A DNA stretch of 64,000 nt from Comamonas odontotermitis. GTDB taxonomy: Bacteria; Pseudomonadota; Gammaproteobacteria; Burkholderiales; Burkholderiaceae_C. The stretch spans positions 62,001 to 126,000 of the forward strand of contig NZ_JACHKZ010000001.1 in assembly GCF_014207855.1 (NCBI RefSeq). Reading direction: 5' to 3'. A model generated the notes under the pieces. The model saw only the letters and a list, made by a program, of their open reading frames with translations, ran no database searches and was not told where the DNA came from. A program made the translations under genes and the position numbers. Below, piece by piece: positions 36,084-43,940 of this stretch; positions within the stretch are counted from its first letter, which is position 1, and the number at the start of each line of letters is the position of its first letter.

Positions 36084-36410
36084 TCAGGAATCCATGTCCT
36101 TGCGCTGCTTGGGCGGCTCCATGGCGTTCTTGCGGCTGTTGCCGGCGCGGCCAGCCTTGCTCCAGTCGTAGGTTTGGCCGTCGGGCGTCTGGCCGTCTTC
36201 GACTGCGGCCACACCAATCTTTCCCACCATGTCGCGCAGCTCCGACGAAATCACCACATGCGCATTGCGCGCATCGCCGCGCAGTGTCTGGCACTGCGCC
36301 AGGGCCTCGCTCATCTGCTGGTCGGTGTAGGCAATGCAGCGGGGCTGCCAGCTGGCGTCGCCCTCTGTGTCGGGGTTGGTGTTGTGCAGGTAGAAGACGG
36401 CGATGCTCAT
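36084..36410 (-). CDS. Conserved-looking hypothetical protein
   Basis: I do not recognise this family. The 108-residue product has no signal peptide or membrane segment. The first about 70 residues read as a folded alpha/beta domain (AVFYLHNTN, IAYTDQQMSEALAQC), and the last about 35 are polar and basic (KAGRAGNSRKN), probably disordered. ATG 36410 gives a natural start; an upstream ATG at 36428 adds only MHRRRT. Codon use matches neighbours. It stands alone between glyQ and the CoA-transferase gene. Confidence 0.65.
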   Translation of the reverse strand: MSIAVFYLHNTNPDTEGDASWQPRCIAYTDQQMSEALAQCQTLRGDARNAHVVISSELRDMVGKIGVAAVEDGQTPDGQTYDWSKAGRAGNSRKNAMEPPKQRKDMDS

Positions 36411-36513
36411 GGTTCGGCGGCGATGCAAGGGGTGAGAACAGCAGGAACGTGTTCAAGCGCCTGTTGTACCGCATTACGGGGTGCATTGCAGGTGGATAGC
36501 AATCGGCCCATCC

Positions 36514-37620
36514 CTACCGCCAGCCCCCGCGCGCATCCCCGGCCTGTACCGCCGCCAGCACCGCTTCGGTATGCGCGCCTGCCGCGCACATGGCGTTGGT
36601 GGCGTAGGCGGTGCCGTCAAAGCGCGGTGCAGGCGCGGCCTGCAGAACGCCGCCCTGCTCGCCATATACGCCACGCGATTGCATGTGGGGGTGTTGAGAT
36701 GCCTCCAGCGGGCTCAGTACTGCGCCAAAACATACATCGGTGCCTTCAAAAACCTGCTGCCAATGGCTGCGCGGCTGGGTGATGAAGATGGCCTGCAGGC
36801 GCGCGCGGCGCCGGGGCCACGCGGCCTTGTCCCATTGAGGCGTCGCAAAATCGGCGTCATCCGCCAGGCCCAAGGTATGCAGCAACAAGGTGTAGAACTG
36901 CGGCTCGATGCTGCCGATGGTGATGTGCGCGCCGTCGGCGCAGACATAGGTTTCGTAGAACGGCGCGCTGTCGTGGATGCTGGTGCCGCGTGTGTCGGTG
37001 ACCACACCTTTTTGCCGGGCGCTCAGCGCCAGGTTCAGCATGTGGGCGGCGCCATCCACAATCGCGGCGTCCACCACAGTGCCACGGCCGGTCTGGCGCG
37101 CGTTGATGACGCCCGCCAGCAAGCCCGTCATCAGGTAGAGCGCACCGCCGCCGATATCGCCCACCATGGCGAACGATGACACGGGGCGCGCATCGGCGGG
37201 GCTGCAGCCCCACAGTGCGCCAGACAGCGCCGCGTAGTTGTTGTCATGCCCGGCGCGGGGGCTGAGCGGGCCGCTCTGGCCCCAGCCCGTCATGCGGCCA
37301 TACACCAGCCGGGGGTTGACTGCCATGCATTCGGCCGGGCCCAGGCCCAGGCGCTCCATCACGCCCGGGCGCATACCTTCGATCAGCACGTCAGCGCCTT
37401 GCACCAGGGCCAGTACCAGGGCCTTGCCTTCGGGCGTCTTCAGATCAGCAAATACCGAGCGCTTGCCGCGGTTGAGCAGGTTGCCCGTGGGCGCGGCATG
37501 TTTTTCCTCGCGCACGATGGAGATCACATCGGCTCCCAGATCGGCCAGGTGCATGGCGCAGAACGGGCCGGGACCGAGGCCGCCGATTTCCAGAACCTTG
37601 ATGCTGTCCAGTACTTTCAT
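36514..37620 (-). CDS. CaiB/BaiF-type CoA-transferase or alpha-methylacyl-CoA racemase
   Basis: A 368-residue family III CoA-transferase. The N-terminal CoA-binding signature GLGPGPFCAMHLADLGADVI is clear, followed by NRGKRSVFADLKTPEGK. The probable catalytic Asp lies in RGTVVDAAIVDGAAHM. The pattern DANMVEG-like DAAIVDG and the overall length favour the racemase (AMACR) branch, which epimerises 2-methylacyl-CoA. It lies 86 bases downstream of an IclR-family regulator on the same strand, which probably controls it. No other beta-oxidation gene is adjacent. Confidence 0.88.
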   Translation of the reverse strand: MKVLDSIKVLEIGGLGPGPFCAMHLADLGADVISIVREEKHAAPTGNLLNRGKRSVFADLKTPEGKALVLALVQGADVLIEGMRPGVMERLGLGPAECMAVNPRLVYGRMTGWGQSGPLSPRAGHDNNYAALSGALWGCSPADARPVSSFAMVGDIGGGALYLMTGLLAGVINARQTGRGTVVDAAIVDGAAHMLNLALSARQKGVVTDTRGTSIHDSAPFYETYVCADGAHITIGSIEPQFYTLLLHTLGLADDADFATPQWDKAAWPRRRARLQAIFITQPRSHWQQVFEGTDVCFGAVLSPLEASQHPHMQSRGVYGEQGGVLQAAPAPRFDGTAYATNAMCAAGAHTEAVLAAVQAGDARGGWR

Positions 37621-37706
37621 TCTGTCTCCGTATTTTTATAAAACCACCGTGCAGCGCCCATTTGGTGAGCGCAGGCAATAAATATCCAATCAATAGCACC
37701 ATGCGC

Positions 37707-38486
37707 TCACACGCCTGTACCGCCCAGCACGGCTTCGACGGAGCGCACCAGCGTGATGAGGCGCGGGCCGATGTCGGTTTCCATCTGGCTGCTCTTGGGG
37801 TTGTACGAAGGCACCGATGCAGCAAAGACCCAGTACTCGCCATCCTGCGGCTTGGAGAGCGGCACGGCAATCGACTGGATTTCGCGGTGCAGATCACCAT
37901 GGCTGCGGCAAAAGCCATGCTCGGCAAGGTCGCGCCGGGCATCATCAAGGCGCGCACGCAGTTGCGTGGCGCGCTCTGCATCGCGCGCTGCCAGATCGGC
38001 CAGATAGCTTTCACGCTGCGCCTGCGGCAAGGCCAGCAGGTAGGCGCGGCCCGTGGCGGTGCGTGAGAGCGAAATGCCCACACCGATCTCGGGCGCGAAC
38101 AGCTTGTCTTCAATGCCCTTGGCCAGCTCCACCAGCACCAGCTCGCGGCCGCTGCCCACATTCAGCTGGATCTGGCCGCCCATGTAGTTGGCCAGCTCCT
38201 CCATCTGCGTGCGGGCAAACTGCCGCATCGTCATGCGCGCCAGCACGGGCGAGGCGAGGTTGAGCAGCGCTACGCCCGGCACGTATTTGGACAGGCGCTC
38301 CGAATAGCGCAACAGGCCCAGCTCGCACAGCGTCTCCGTCAGCCGGAACAGGGTGGGTTTGGGCAAACCCGTCAAATCCATCAGCTCTTTGCCGCTGAGT
38401 TCCTGGCGCTTGTTGTTGAAGCATTGCAAAATGCTGATGCCGCGCACCAAGGCGCTGACCAGCTTTCCATCCGCGTCAGAGTTCAT
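37707..38486 (-). CDS. IclR-family transcriptional regulator
   Basis: A 259-residue regulator. The N-terminal winged helix (about 8-70; ALVRGISILQCFN, LSGKELMDLTGLPKPTLFRLTETLCELG) is followed by a GAF-like effector domain (about 80-250) with RTATGRAYLLALP. These regulators usually act on neighbouring catabolic genes in response to an aromatic or acyl compound. The CoA-transferase gene 86 bases downstream is the obvious target. Low-GC sequence just upstream (38490-38550) is a likely promoter region. Confidence 0.92.
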   Translation of the reverse strand: MNSDADGKLVSALVRGISILQCFNNKRQELSGKELMDLTGLPKPTLFRLTETLCELGLLRYSERLSKYVPGVALLNLASPVLARMTMRQFARTQMEELANYMGGQIQLNVGSGRELVLVELAKGIEDKLFAPEIGVGISLSRTATGRAYLLALPQAQRESYLADLAARDAERATQLRARLDDARRDLAEHGFCRSHGDLHREIQSIAVPLSKPQDGEYWVFAASVPSYNPKSSQMETDIGPRLITLVRSVEAVLGGTGV

Positions 38487-38665
38487 AAATCCGTCAAAAA
38501 ATTATCGATTACGAGACTTTTGTCTCACAAAAAATTCTAATCGGTATTTGTGACCTCCATTCCCATGGCTTGCCCTAGGGGAATGTGCCCAGTGCGAGTT
38601 CAGGGCCTGTGCGGATCAGATCTGCCACACAATGGCGGCACGGCCACTTCCATTCATTTCTGCCC

Positions 38666-39070
38666 ATGAGCCTGAACAACCACGGCCTTCCCTCTCGCGT
38701 ACCCGTCATCGCCGAACTGGGACGCCTGTTTGCCGACCCCGCAGTCCCTGATGCGGACAGGCAACAGGCACTGGATCTGCTGGTGCAGGACCATGCCGAT
38801 CTGGACGACGTCGAAGCGCAATCGGCGCTCTGGGCCATCAGCCAACTCGGCCGCTGCGAAATGGCATGCCATGCGCTGCTGGACTGCGCCCCGGCGTGGC
38901 TCGCCCTCGCCGACACGGCGCAGCCCTTTCTGGACGCCTACGAGCAGGCCTGCGGCCCGCAGGTGTCGGTGGCGGCCAAACCTGCATTTGCCCGATTGCA
39001 CACGCTGGCTGCGCACGATTCCGAGCTGGCCGCGCGCCTTCAAGACTTTGGCAAGCCATGCAACTTCTGA
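38666..39070 (+). CDS. Hypothetical protein upstream of ynfA
   Basis: No family recognised. The 134-residue product is helical and acidic, rich in Ala, Leu and Asp, with no signal or membrane segment; it contains three Cys in the middle ([13 protein letters not shown]). ATG 38666 lacks a clear ribosome-binding site, and the frame can be extended to GTG 38585. It overlaps the YnfA-like gene by 13 bases, suggesting a two-gene unit. The function is unknown. Confidence 0.65.
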   Translation: MSLNNHGLPSRVPVIAELGRLFADPAVPDADRQQALDLLVQDHADLDDVEAQSALWAISQLGRCEMACHALLDCAPAWLALADTAQPFLDAYEQACGPQVSVAAKPAFARLHTLAAHDSELAARLQDFGKPCNF

Positions 39071-39390
39071 CCACCACCGCCCTGTTCATCCTGACTGCGG
39101 TTGCCGAAATCGTGGGCTGCTATCTGCCCTACCTGTGGATCAAGGAAAAGGCGCCTCTGTGGGTGCTGGTGCCAGCGGCGTTGTCGCTGTGCGCCTTTGT
39201 CTGGTTGCTGACCTTGCATCCCACGGCGTCAGGCCGCGTTTATGCAGCCTATGGCGGCGTGTATGTCACCGTGGCCATTGCTTGGCTGTGGCTGGTGGAC
39301 GGCGTGCGCCCCAGTGCCTGGGATGCCGCAGGCGTGGCGCTGTGCCTGGCGGGCATGGCCATCATCATGGTGGGCGCTGCCCAGCGGTAA
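39058..39390 (+). CDS. YnfA/UPF0060-family small membrane protein
   Basis: A 110-residue inner-membrane protein with four hydrophobic helices. The family signature is [16 protein letters not shown] and [20 protein letters not shown] followed by a GAAQR tail. It is distantly related to small multidrug resistance transporters, but a substrate has not been firmly established. The start overlaps the preceding hypothetical gene by 13 bases. A true SMR-family gene lies nearby on the other strand (40731-41048). Confidence 0.9.
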   Translation: MQLLTTTALFILTAVAEIVGCYLPYLWIKEKAPLWVLVPAALSLCAFVWLLTLHPTASGRVYAAYGGVYVTVAIAWLWLVDGVRPSAWDAAGVALCLAGMAIIMVGAAQR

Positions 39391-39459
39391 CCGCAATACC
39401 AGCAATACCAGTGAGAAGACGGCAGTGTCTTCTCCGCCAGCGCCACAACCCGTCTACTT

Positions 39460-40581
39460 TCAGATTGTCCGACGCGCGCGCACCGCCTGCGCCAGCTGCT
39501 GCAGCACGGGAATCGTCTGCTCCATGCTGATGCAGGCGTCGGTCAGCGACACGCCATATTGCAGCTCCTGCCCTTCGACAATGTCCTGCCTGCCTTCGTG
39601 GAGGTGGCTCTCGATCATCACGCCGGTGATGCGCTGGTCGCCACCGGCCACCTGCTGTGCCACATCGGCTGCCACGTCGATCTGGCGGCGGTGCTGCTTG
39701 CTGCTGTTGGCGTGCGACAGGTCGATCATCACTTGCGGACGCAGGCCCGATTTTTCGAGCAGTTCGCAGGCCGATTGCACATGGGTTGCGTCGTAGTTGG
39801 GCGCCTTGCCGCCGCGCAGGATGATGTGGCAATCCTGGTTGCCGCGCGTCTCGAAGATGGCGCTTTGGCCCATCTTGGTCATGCCCATGAAGGCGTGCGA
39901 GGATTGGGCAGCCAGAATGGCGTCGCTTGCCACCTTCACGCCGCCATCGGTGCCGTTCTTGAAGCCCACGGGGCATGACAGGCCGCTTGCCAGCTGGCGG
40001 TGGCTCTGGCTCTCGGTGGTGCGCGCGCCAATGGCGCCCCAGCTGACCAGATCGCTGATGAACTGCGGCGAGAGCAGATCGAGAAACTCGGTTCCCGCAG
40101 GCAGGCCCAGCGCGAGCACATCAAGCAGCAGGCGGCGCGCCAGCTCCAACCCCTCGTTGACGGCAAAACTGCCATCGCGGTATGGATCGTTGATGTAGCC
40201 CTTCCAGCCCACCGTGGTGCGAGGCTTCTCGAAATACACGCGCATGACGATCAGCAGATCGTCCTTCAACGCATCGGCCTGCAGCTTGAGCTGGCGGGCG
40301 TATTCCATGGCCTGGTCGTGGTCGTGGATGGAGCAAGGCCCCACCACCACGATCAGCCGGTCGTCCTGTCCATGCAGAACGCGCGAGATGGCGGCGCGGC
40401 TCGATTCCACCAGATGGGATGCCTCATCGGGGATCGGCAGCCACTCCTCCAGCAGCGCAGGCGTGAGCAGCGGGCGCACGATCTTGATGCGCGTGTCGTC
40501 AATGCGGGTTTTGTCCAAAGTGGTCAGCCGCGACGCATGCTTGCGTTGCGCCGCCGTTGCAGAAGTAGAGGCGTCAGTCAT
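39460..40581 (-). CDS. aroG: 3-deoxy-7-phosphoheptulonate synthase, class I
   Basis: Condenses phosphoenolpyruvate and erythrose 4-phosphate, the entry step of the shikimate pathway. The 373-residue length and motifs match the AroF/G/H type: VVVGPCSIHDHDQAMEYA, RVYFEKPRTTVGWKGYINDP, LRGGKAPNYDATHV and IDLSHANSSKQ, holding the metal Cys, His, Glu and Asp ligands. Start ATG 40581 is preceded by a GGCGGG. Which aromatic amino acid inhibits it cannot be decided, so the aroG symbol is provisional. Confidence 0.95.
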   Translation of the reverse strand: MTDASTSATAAQRKHASRLTTLDKTRIDDTRIKIVRPLLTPALLEEWLPIPDEASHLVESSRAAISRVLHGQDDRLIVVVGPCSIHDHDQAMEYARQLKLQADALKDDLLIVMRVYFEKPRTTVGWKGYINDPYRDGSFAVNEGLELARRLLLDVLALGLPAGTEFLDLLSPQFISDLVSWGAIGARTTESQSHRQLASGLSCPVGFKNGTDGGVKVASDAILAAQSSHAFMGMTKMGQSAIFETRGNQDCHIILRGGKAPNYDATHVQSACELLEKSGLRPQVMIDLSHANSSKQHRRQIDVAADVAQQVAGGDQRITGVMIESHLHEGRQDIVEGQELQYGVSLTDACISMEQTIPVLQQLAQAVRARRTI

Positions 40582-40699
40582 CCCGCCATTGTCGCAGCCC
40601 GCACAATCGCACCGAACCTGCGTCTGGTTTGCACCGCATGCATCGGAGCTGCGGCCATACACCAGTCTTCTTGGAATTGCTATACAAAAGAGAGCTACA

Positions 40700-40720
40700 A
40701 GCGCTTTATGGTAAAGCGCT
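40700..40720. repeat. Perfect 9-bp hairpin between gdx and aroG
   Basis: AGCGCTTTA-TGG-TAAAGCGCT lies 11 bases past the gdx stop (minus strand) in an AGC-rich intergenic repeat. It may terminate or stabilise the gdx message, though no T run follows. Confidence 0.6.
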
Positions 40721-40730
40721 ATCCGCCGTT

Positions 40731-41048
40731 TCAGCTGGAAGATATCTTCATCAGCACCAATCCTGCCACGATCAGCACGGCCGCCGTCATGCGCATGGCC
40801 GACAGCGCTTCGCCCAGCACCAGCACACCCACGATGAACGAGCCGACCGCGCCGATGCCCGTCCAGATGGTGTAGGCCGTGCCCAGCGGCAGGCTGCGCA
40901 TGGCATAGGCGAGAAGCCCGAAGCTGGCAGCCATCGCCACCAAGGTAACGGCGCTGTACTTGAGGTTGGAGAAGCCGTGTGACTGCTTCATGGTGTAAGC
41001 CCACAGCACTTCCAGAACACCCGCCACCAGCAAAGCAAACCAAGCCAT
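40731..41048 (-). CDS. gdx: Guanidinium exporter (SMR family, Gdx/SugE)
   Basis: A 105-residue, four-helix small multidrug resistance-family antiporter. The Glu of the first helix (AGVLEVLWAYTMKQSHGF) and the W-A-x-x-x-K-x-(S/T)-x-G-F pattern are those of SugE/Gdx rather than EmrE, followed by GTAYTIWTGIGAVGSFIVG. Gdx proteins export guanidinium in exchange for protons. A guanidine-II riboswitch at 41178-41236 on the same strand strongly supports this. AGGAG lies six bases before ATG 41048. An intergenic repeat separates riboswitch and gene. Confidence 0.93.
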   Translation of the reverse strand: MAWFALLVAGVLEVLWAYTMKQSHGFSNLKYSAVTLVAMAASFGLLAYAMRSLPLGTAYTIWTGIGAVGSFIVGVLVLGEALSAMRMTAAVLIVAGLVLMKISSS

Positions 41049-41077
41049 ATTGCACTCCTGTCGTGTTGAGAACCGAC

Positions 41078-41163
41078 AACACAACCCAGCAAATCGCAGA
41101 TTTGCGGTTGAGCTGAGACGCCGGGCCGCGTTAGGCGAAGCAACGACGTACAAGGGTTGTGTT
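41078..41163. repeat. Intergenic repeat, ACAACCC...GGGTTGT family, copy B
   Basis: Inverted ends AACACAACCC (41078-41087) and GGGTTGTGTT (41154-41163) enclose a hairpin GCAAATC-GCA-GATTTGC (41089-41105) and an AAGCAACGACGTA block. It lies between the guanidine-II riboswitch and the gdx ribosome-binding site. Confidence 0.8.
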
Positions 41164-41177
41164 AGCGGGTCTGAATG

Positions 41178-41236
41178 GCCAGGCCGTCCCGGCGGTAGTG
41201 CGCATCGCAGCGATGCTGTTACAGGGCCGTCCCTGT
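41178..41236 (-). ncRNA. Guanidine-II (mini-ykkC) riboswitch
   Basis: On the minus strand two hairpins each carry an ACGG loop: ACAGGG-ACGG-CCCTGT (41236-41221) and GCCGGG-ACGG-CCTGGC (41193-41178), joined by a 27-base linker. This is the defining architecture of the guanidine-II class, known to control SugE/Gdx genes, and gdx lies downstream. The linker itself can form a GCATCG/CGATGC hairpin. Confidence 0.9.
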
Positions 41237-41354
41237 GCACGAAAGTGTGTCTATGCTAGCGCCACTTCCAGATTCACACCCTCAGCGGCCCCAAAACCGC
41301 CGATGGCCTGGGTGGTTGCCGCGCAACAGCGGCACACTCCGGGGATCTGTGCGC

Positions 41355-41867
41355 TCAATGGTCGCAGCGCAGGCCGTATTGCTTCTTGAAGGCTTCGGCC
41401 TCCGCAGCAGGTTCCTTGGACAGCAATGCGCACGCGGTGTAGTTGCCCATCATGCGTCTTTTGCCTGCATCCATGTACATCCAGTCGACGATCTGTGACT
41501 GCTTGAAGCTGATTTTCTGGCCCGGGCGGTAACCGCGCACCATGCGCGGGGTGTTGGCCAGCGTCGCGGTGAATTGATCACCCTTTTGTACGAAGTCGCT
41601 CATCCAGAAGTACTCGGTACCGCTACCGTCTGTCAGACCTACCTTGAGCGCATAGCCACTGGTGCCTTCTTTCGGATTGGCAGCTTCACGCAAAAAATCT
41701 GGCAGCGTTTTTTGTGCCAGGGCAAATGCCTTTTGCATGGCAGGGTCGGCATCTGCCATCAGGGTGATGTCATCCCGCTCCGCCTTGTTTGAAATACTTT
41801 TGGCCTGTACGCAAGGCCCGGCAAAAATGAGTGCCATTGCTGCACCGATGAACCATTGCTTCTTCAT
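41355..41867 (-). CDS. DUF2314-family secreted protein
   Basis: A 170-residue protein with a Sec signal peptide (about residues 1-22, VQA) and a DUF2314 domain recognised from TPRMVRGYRPGQKISFKQSQIVDWMYMDAGKRRMMG (read as short blocks), similar to E. coli YegJ. The function is unknown. AGGAG sits seven bases before ATG 41867. It stands alone on its strand, upstream of the guanidine-II riboswitch. A weak hydrophobic start could also fit a lipoprotein, but no lipobox is evident. Confidence 0.85.
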   Translation of the reverse strand: MKKQWFIGAAMALIFAGPCVQAKSISNKAERDDITLMADADPAMQKAFALAQKTLPDFLREAANPKEGTSGYALKVGLTDGSGTEYFWMSDFVQKGDQFTATLANTPRMVRGYRPGQKISFKQSQIVDWMYMDAGKRRMMGNYTACALLSKEPAAEAEAFKKQYGLRCDH

Positions 41868-41940
41868 GCAAGACTCCTGACTTTGGTCAACTGGCAATAG
41901 CGTATTCGAGCTGTGCACGGCCGGCAAGACCGCGCAATAG

Positions 41941-42429
41941 CTACGCCACAACAGGTACGGGCTCCAACAGCACGATATTGCCCACCGTCGCGCCGTAATA
42001 GGTCGCCACTCGCTTGCGCTGCTTGAGCACGGCCTTGTCCTTGCTCACGAGTAGCGCCTGATGCTGGCTGGCCAGGTCCAGGAAATGCTGGTCGTCCGGG
42101 TCGGTGCAGGTAAAGCGGATCTTGGGCGCTTCTGCCACGTATTGCACGGCGGCGTCGAAGGCCGCCATCACGCCTTCGGGGGTCTTGCCGTAGAAGCTGA
42201 CGCGCGGCGCGATCTGGCTGTAATGCAAAACGCGCTCCAGCTCGGTACGCTGGGCCTGGTCGGCAATCCAGCGCAACTGGCCCTGGGCCACGAGTTCGCG
42301 GATGGGCGGAATGTGCGGGTCGTCGAAGATCAGCATGTCCAGCACCACATTGGTATCGAGCACCACCGGGCGCGGCAGCGGGCCTGCATAGCCATCATTG
42401 CAGGCAGGCCACTTGAGCACGATTTTCAT
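41941..42429 (-). CDS. PIN-domain protein, putative toxin-type ribonuclease
   Basis: A 162-residue PIN-fold protein. The acidic metal-site residues are placed as in the family: Asp25 (VVLDTNVVLDML), Glu63 (QRTELERVL), Asp110 and Asp113 (CTDPDDQHFLDLA). PIN nucleases often act as toxins, but no antitoxin gene is adjacent. The ATG overlaps the stop of the upstream RNA methyltransferase gene (ATGA), which suggests joint expression and perhaps an RNA-processing role instead. About 20 residues precede the PIN core. Confidence 0.87.
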   Translation of the reverse strand: MKIVLKWPACNDGYAGPLPRPVVLDTNVVLDMLIFDDPHIPPIRELVAQGQLRWIADQAQRTELERVLHYSQIAPRVSFYGKTPEGVMAAFDAAVQYVAEAPKIRFTCTDPDDQHFLDLASQHQALLVSKDKAVLKQRKRVATYYGATVGNIVLLEPVPVVA

Positions 42430-43715
42430 GCGCTGGGGCCTTCCGGCAAGCCCTGATCGCTCTCATTTTTGCGCTGCTTGACCGCGCCCCTCACCATGTC
42501 GAAGCGGAACAGACGGCACTCGATGGGGCCGTTCCACATCGGCGTGCGGCGCGACTCCTTGAGCCGCATCTTGCCGGGCAGCTTGAGGTCGGGCGTGAGC
42601 ATCCAGGCGCTCCAGCCGCTGTAGTTCTTCTTCCAGTGGCTGGCCAACTGGCTGAAGAACTCGCCGCCGTCCTCGGTCTGCGCCGTTTCACGGCCTGCGC
42701 GCGCCACCTGGCCCATGCGCTCCTGCGCATTGCGGCCTGCGCTGCCGGCAGCGGCAATGCGCTCGCCATAAGGCGGGTTCAGCAGCATCATGCCGGGCTG
42801 ATCACTCGGGGGCATGCGCTGCAGCGCATCGCCGCCGCGCAGCTGGATGGAGCCCGCCACGCCCGCGCGCTCGGCATTGCGCTGGGCAAAGTCGACCATA
42901 CGGAAGGAAATGTCCGATCCGTAGATGCCTACCGGGCTCTCGGGCAGAATCGCCGCCTCGGCCTCGTCCAGCATCGCTTCCCAGACATGGCGCTGAAACG
43001 GCACGAGCTTTTCAAACGCAAAGCGGCGCAGAATGCCAGCGGGAATGCGCCGCGCGATCTGTGCGGCCTCGATCACCACGGTGCCGCTGCCGCAGCAGGG
43101 GTCGTACAGCGGCTGGGGATCATCGCCATGCGGATCCCAGCCGCTCGCAGCAATCATGGCAGCGGCCAGTGTTTCCTTGAGCGGTGCATCGCCCTTGTCC
43201 TCTCGCCAGCCGCGCTTGAACAGCGCCTCGCCCGAGGTATCGATATAGATGGTGGCGCCGTCTGTGGTCAGGTGCAGGTGCACGCGCACATCGGGGTGGT
43301 GCGTTTCCACGCTGGGACGCACGCCATTGCGCCTGGCGCGGAAGCGGTCGGCGATCGCATCCTTCACGCGCAGCGCAGCAAAGTTCAGGCTGGTCAGCGG
43401 GCTGTGCTGGGCCGTCACTTCGATCTTGAACGTCTCCTGGGGGGAGAACCAGATCTCCCAGGCCACCTCACTGGCGGCGCGGTACAGGTCGTTCTCGTTG
43501 CGGTACATGCTGTGCGACAGCTCGACCAGCACACGCTGCGCGAGGCGGCTGTGCAGATTGAGCAGCATGGCATCGCGCCACATGCCACGCAGCATCACGC
43601 CGCCCCGGCCCACGAGCAGGTCTTGCCCTGCAGCGCCGGTGATGGCATGGACTTCGTCGGCCAAAAAGCCCTCGACGCCAGCGGCGCAGGGCAAAAACAA
43701 ATGCAATTGGTTCAT
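42426..43715 (-). CDS. THUMP-domain class I SAM-dependent RNA methyltransferase (RlmL N-terminal type)
   Basis: A 429-residue protein with an N-terminal ferredoxin-like/THUMP RNA-binding part (about 1-165) and a Rossmann-fold methyltransferase (about 180-400). The SAM region includes LYDPCCGSGTVVIEAAQIAR and the catalytic LLNPPYGERI (NPPY), typical of N2-guanine methylation of 23S rRNA. It corresponds to the first half of E. coli RlmL, without the RlmK half. A low-complexity insertion rich in Ala, Gly and Arg (about 305-335) follows NPPY. It overlaps the PIN-domain gene by four bases. Confidence 0.92.
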   Translation of the reverse strand: MNQLHLFLPCAAGVEGFLADEVHAITGAAGQDLLVGRGGVMLRGMWRDAMLLNLHSRLAQRVLVELSHSMYRNENDLYRAASEVAWEIWFSPQETFKIEVTAQHSPLTSLNFAALRVKDAIADRFRARRNGVRPSVETHHPDVRVHLHLTTDGATIYIDTSGEALFKRGWREDKGDAPLKETLAAAMIAASGWDPHGDDPQPLYDPCCGSGTVVIEAAQIARRIPAGILRRFAFEKLVPFQRHVWEAMLDEAEAAILPESPVGIYGSDISFRMVDFAQRNAERAGVAGSIQLRGGDALQRMPPSDQPGMMLLNPPYGERIAAAGSAGRNAQERMGQVARAGRETAQTEDGGEFFSQLASHWKKNYSGWSAWMLTPDLKLPGKMRLKESRRTPMWNGPIECRLFRFDMVRGAVKQRKNESDQGLPEGPSA

Positions 43716-43940
43716 AGAGAACCGCCAAGGATACGCGGTTGTTCCGGAATCCGCGCGGCCAGGCAGGAATGGCGGACTGCGCAGGCCGTGCTTTGGCAGG
43801 TGGAATGCGGCGCTGCCACCGTCCACACCATCAAAATTAATAGCAATCTGCGATAGAAGATATTGCTCAAAAAGCATATTTTTTAGCAATACCATGGATC
43901 ACACCCCGGATTACTGATACCGGCAGCCAGTCGGCAGACA

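Noticed and set aside
41941-43715. PIN gene and its neighbour considered as a toxin-antitoxin pair
   Set aside because: The upstream partner is a 429-residue RNA methyltransferase, far too large and of the wrong type for an antitoxin.
42636-43856. A 406-codon plus-strand frame across the RNA methyltransferase gene
   Set aside because: The opposite strand encodes a protein with SAM and NPPY motifs; this frame has none.
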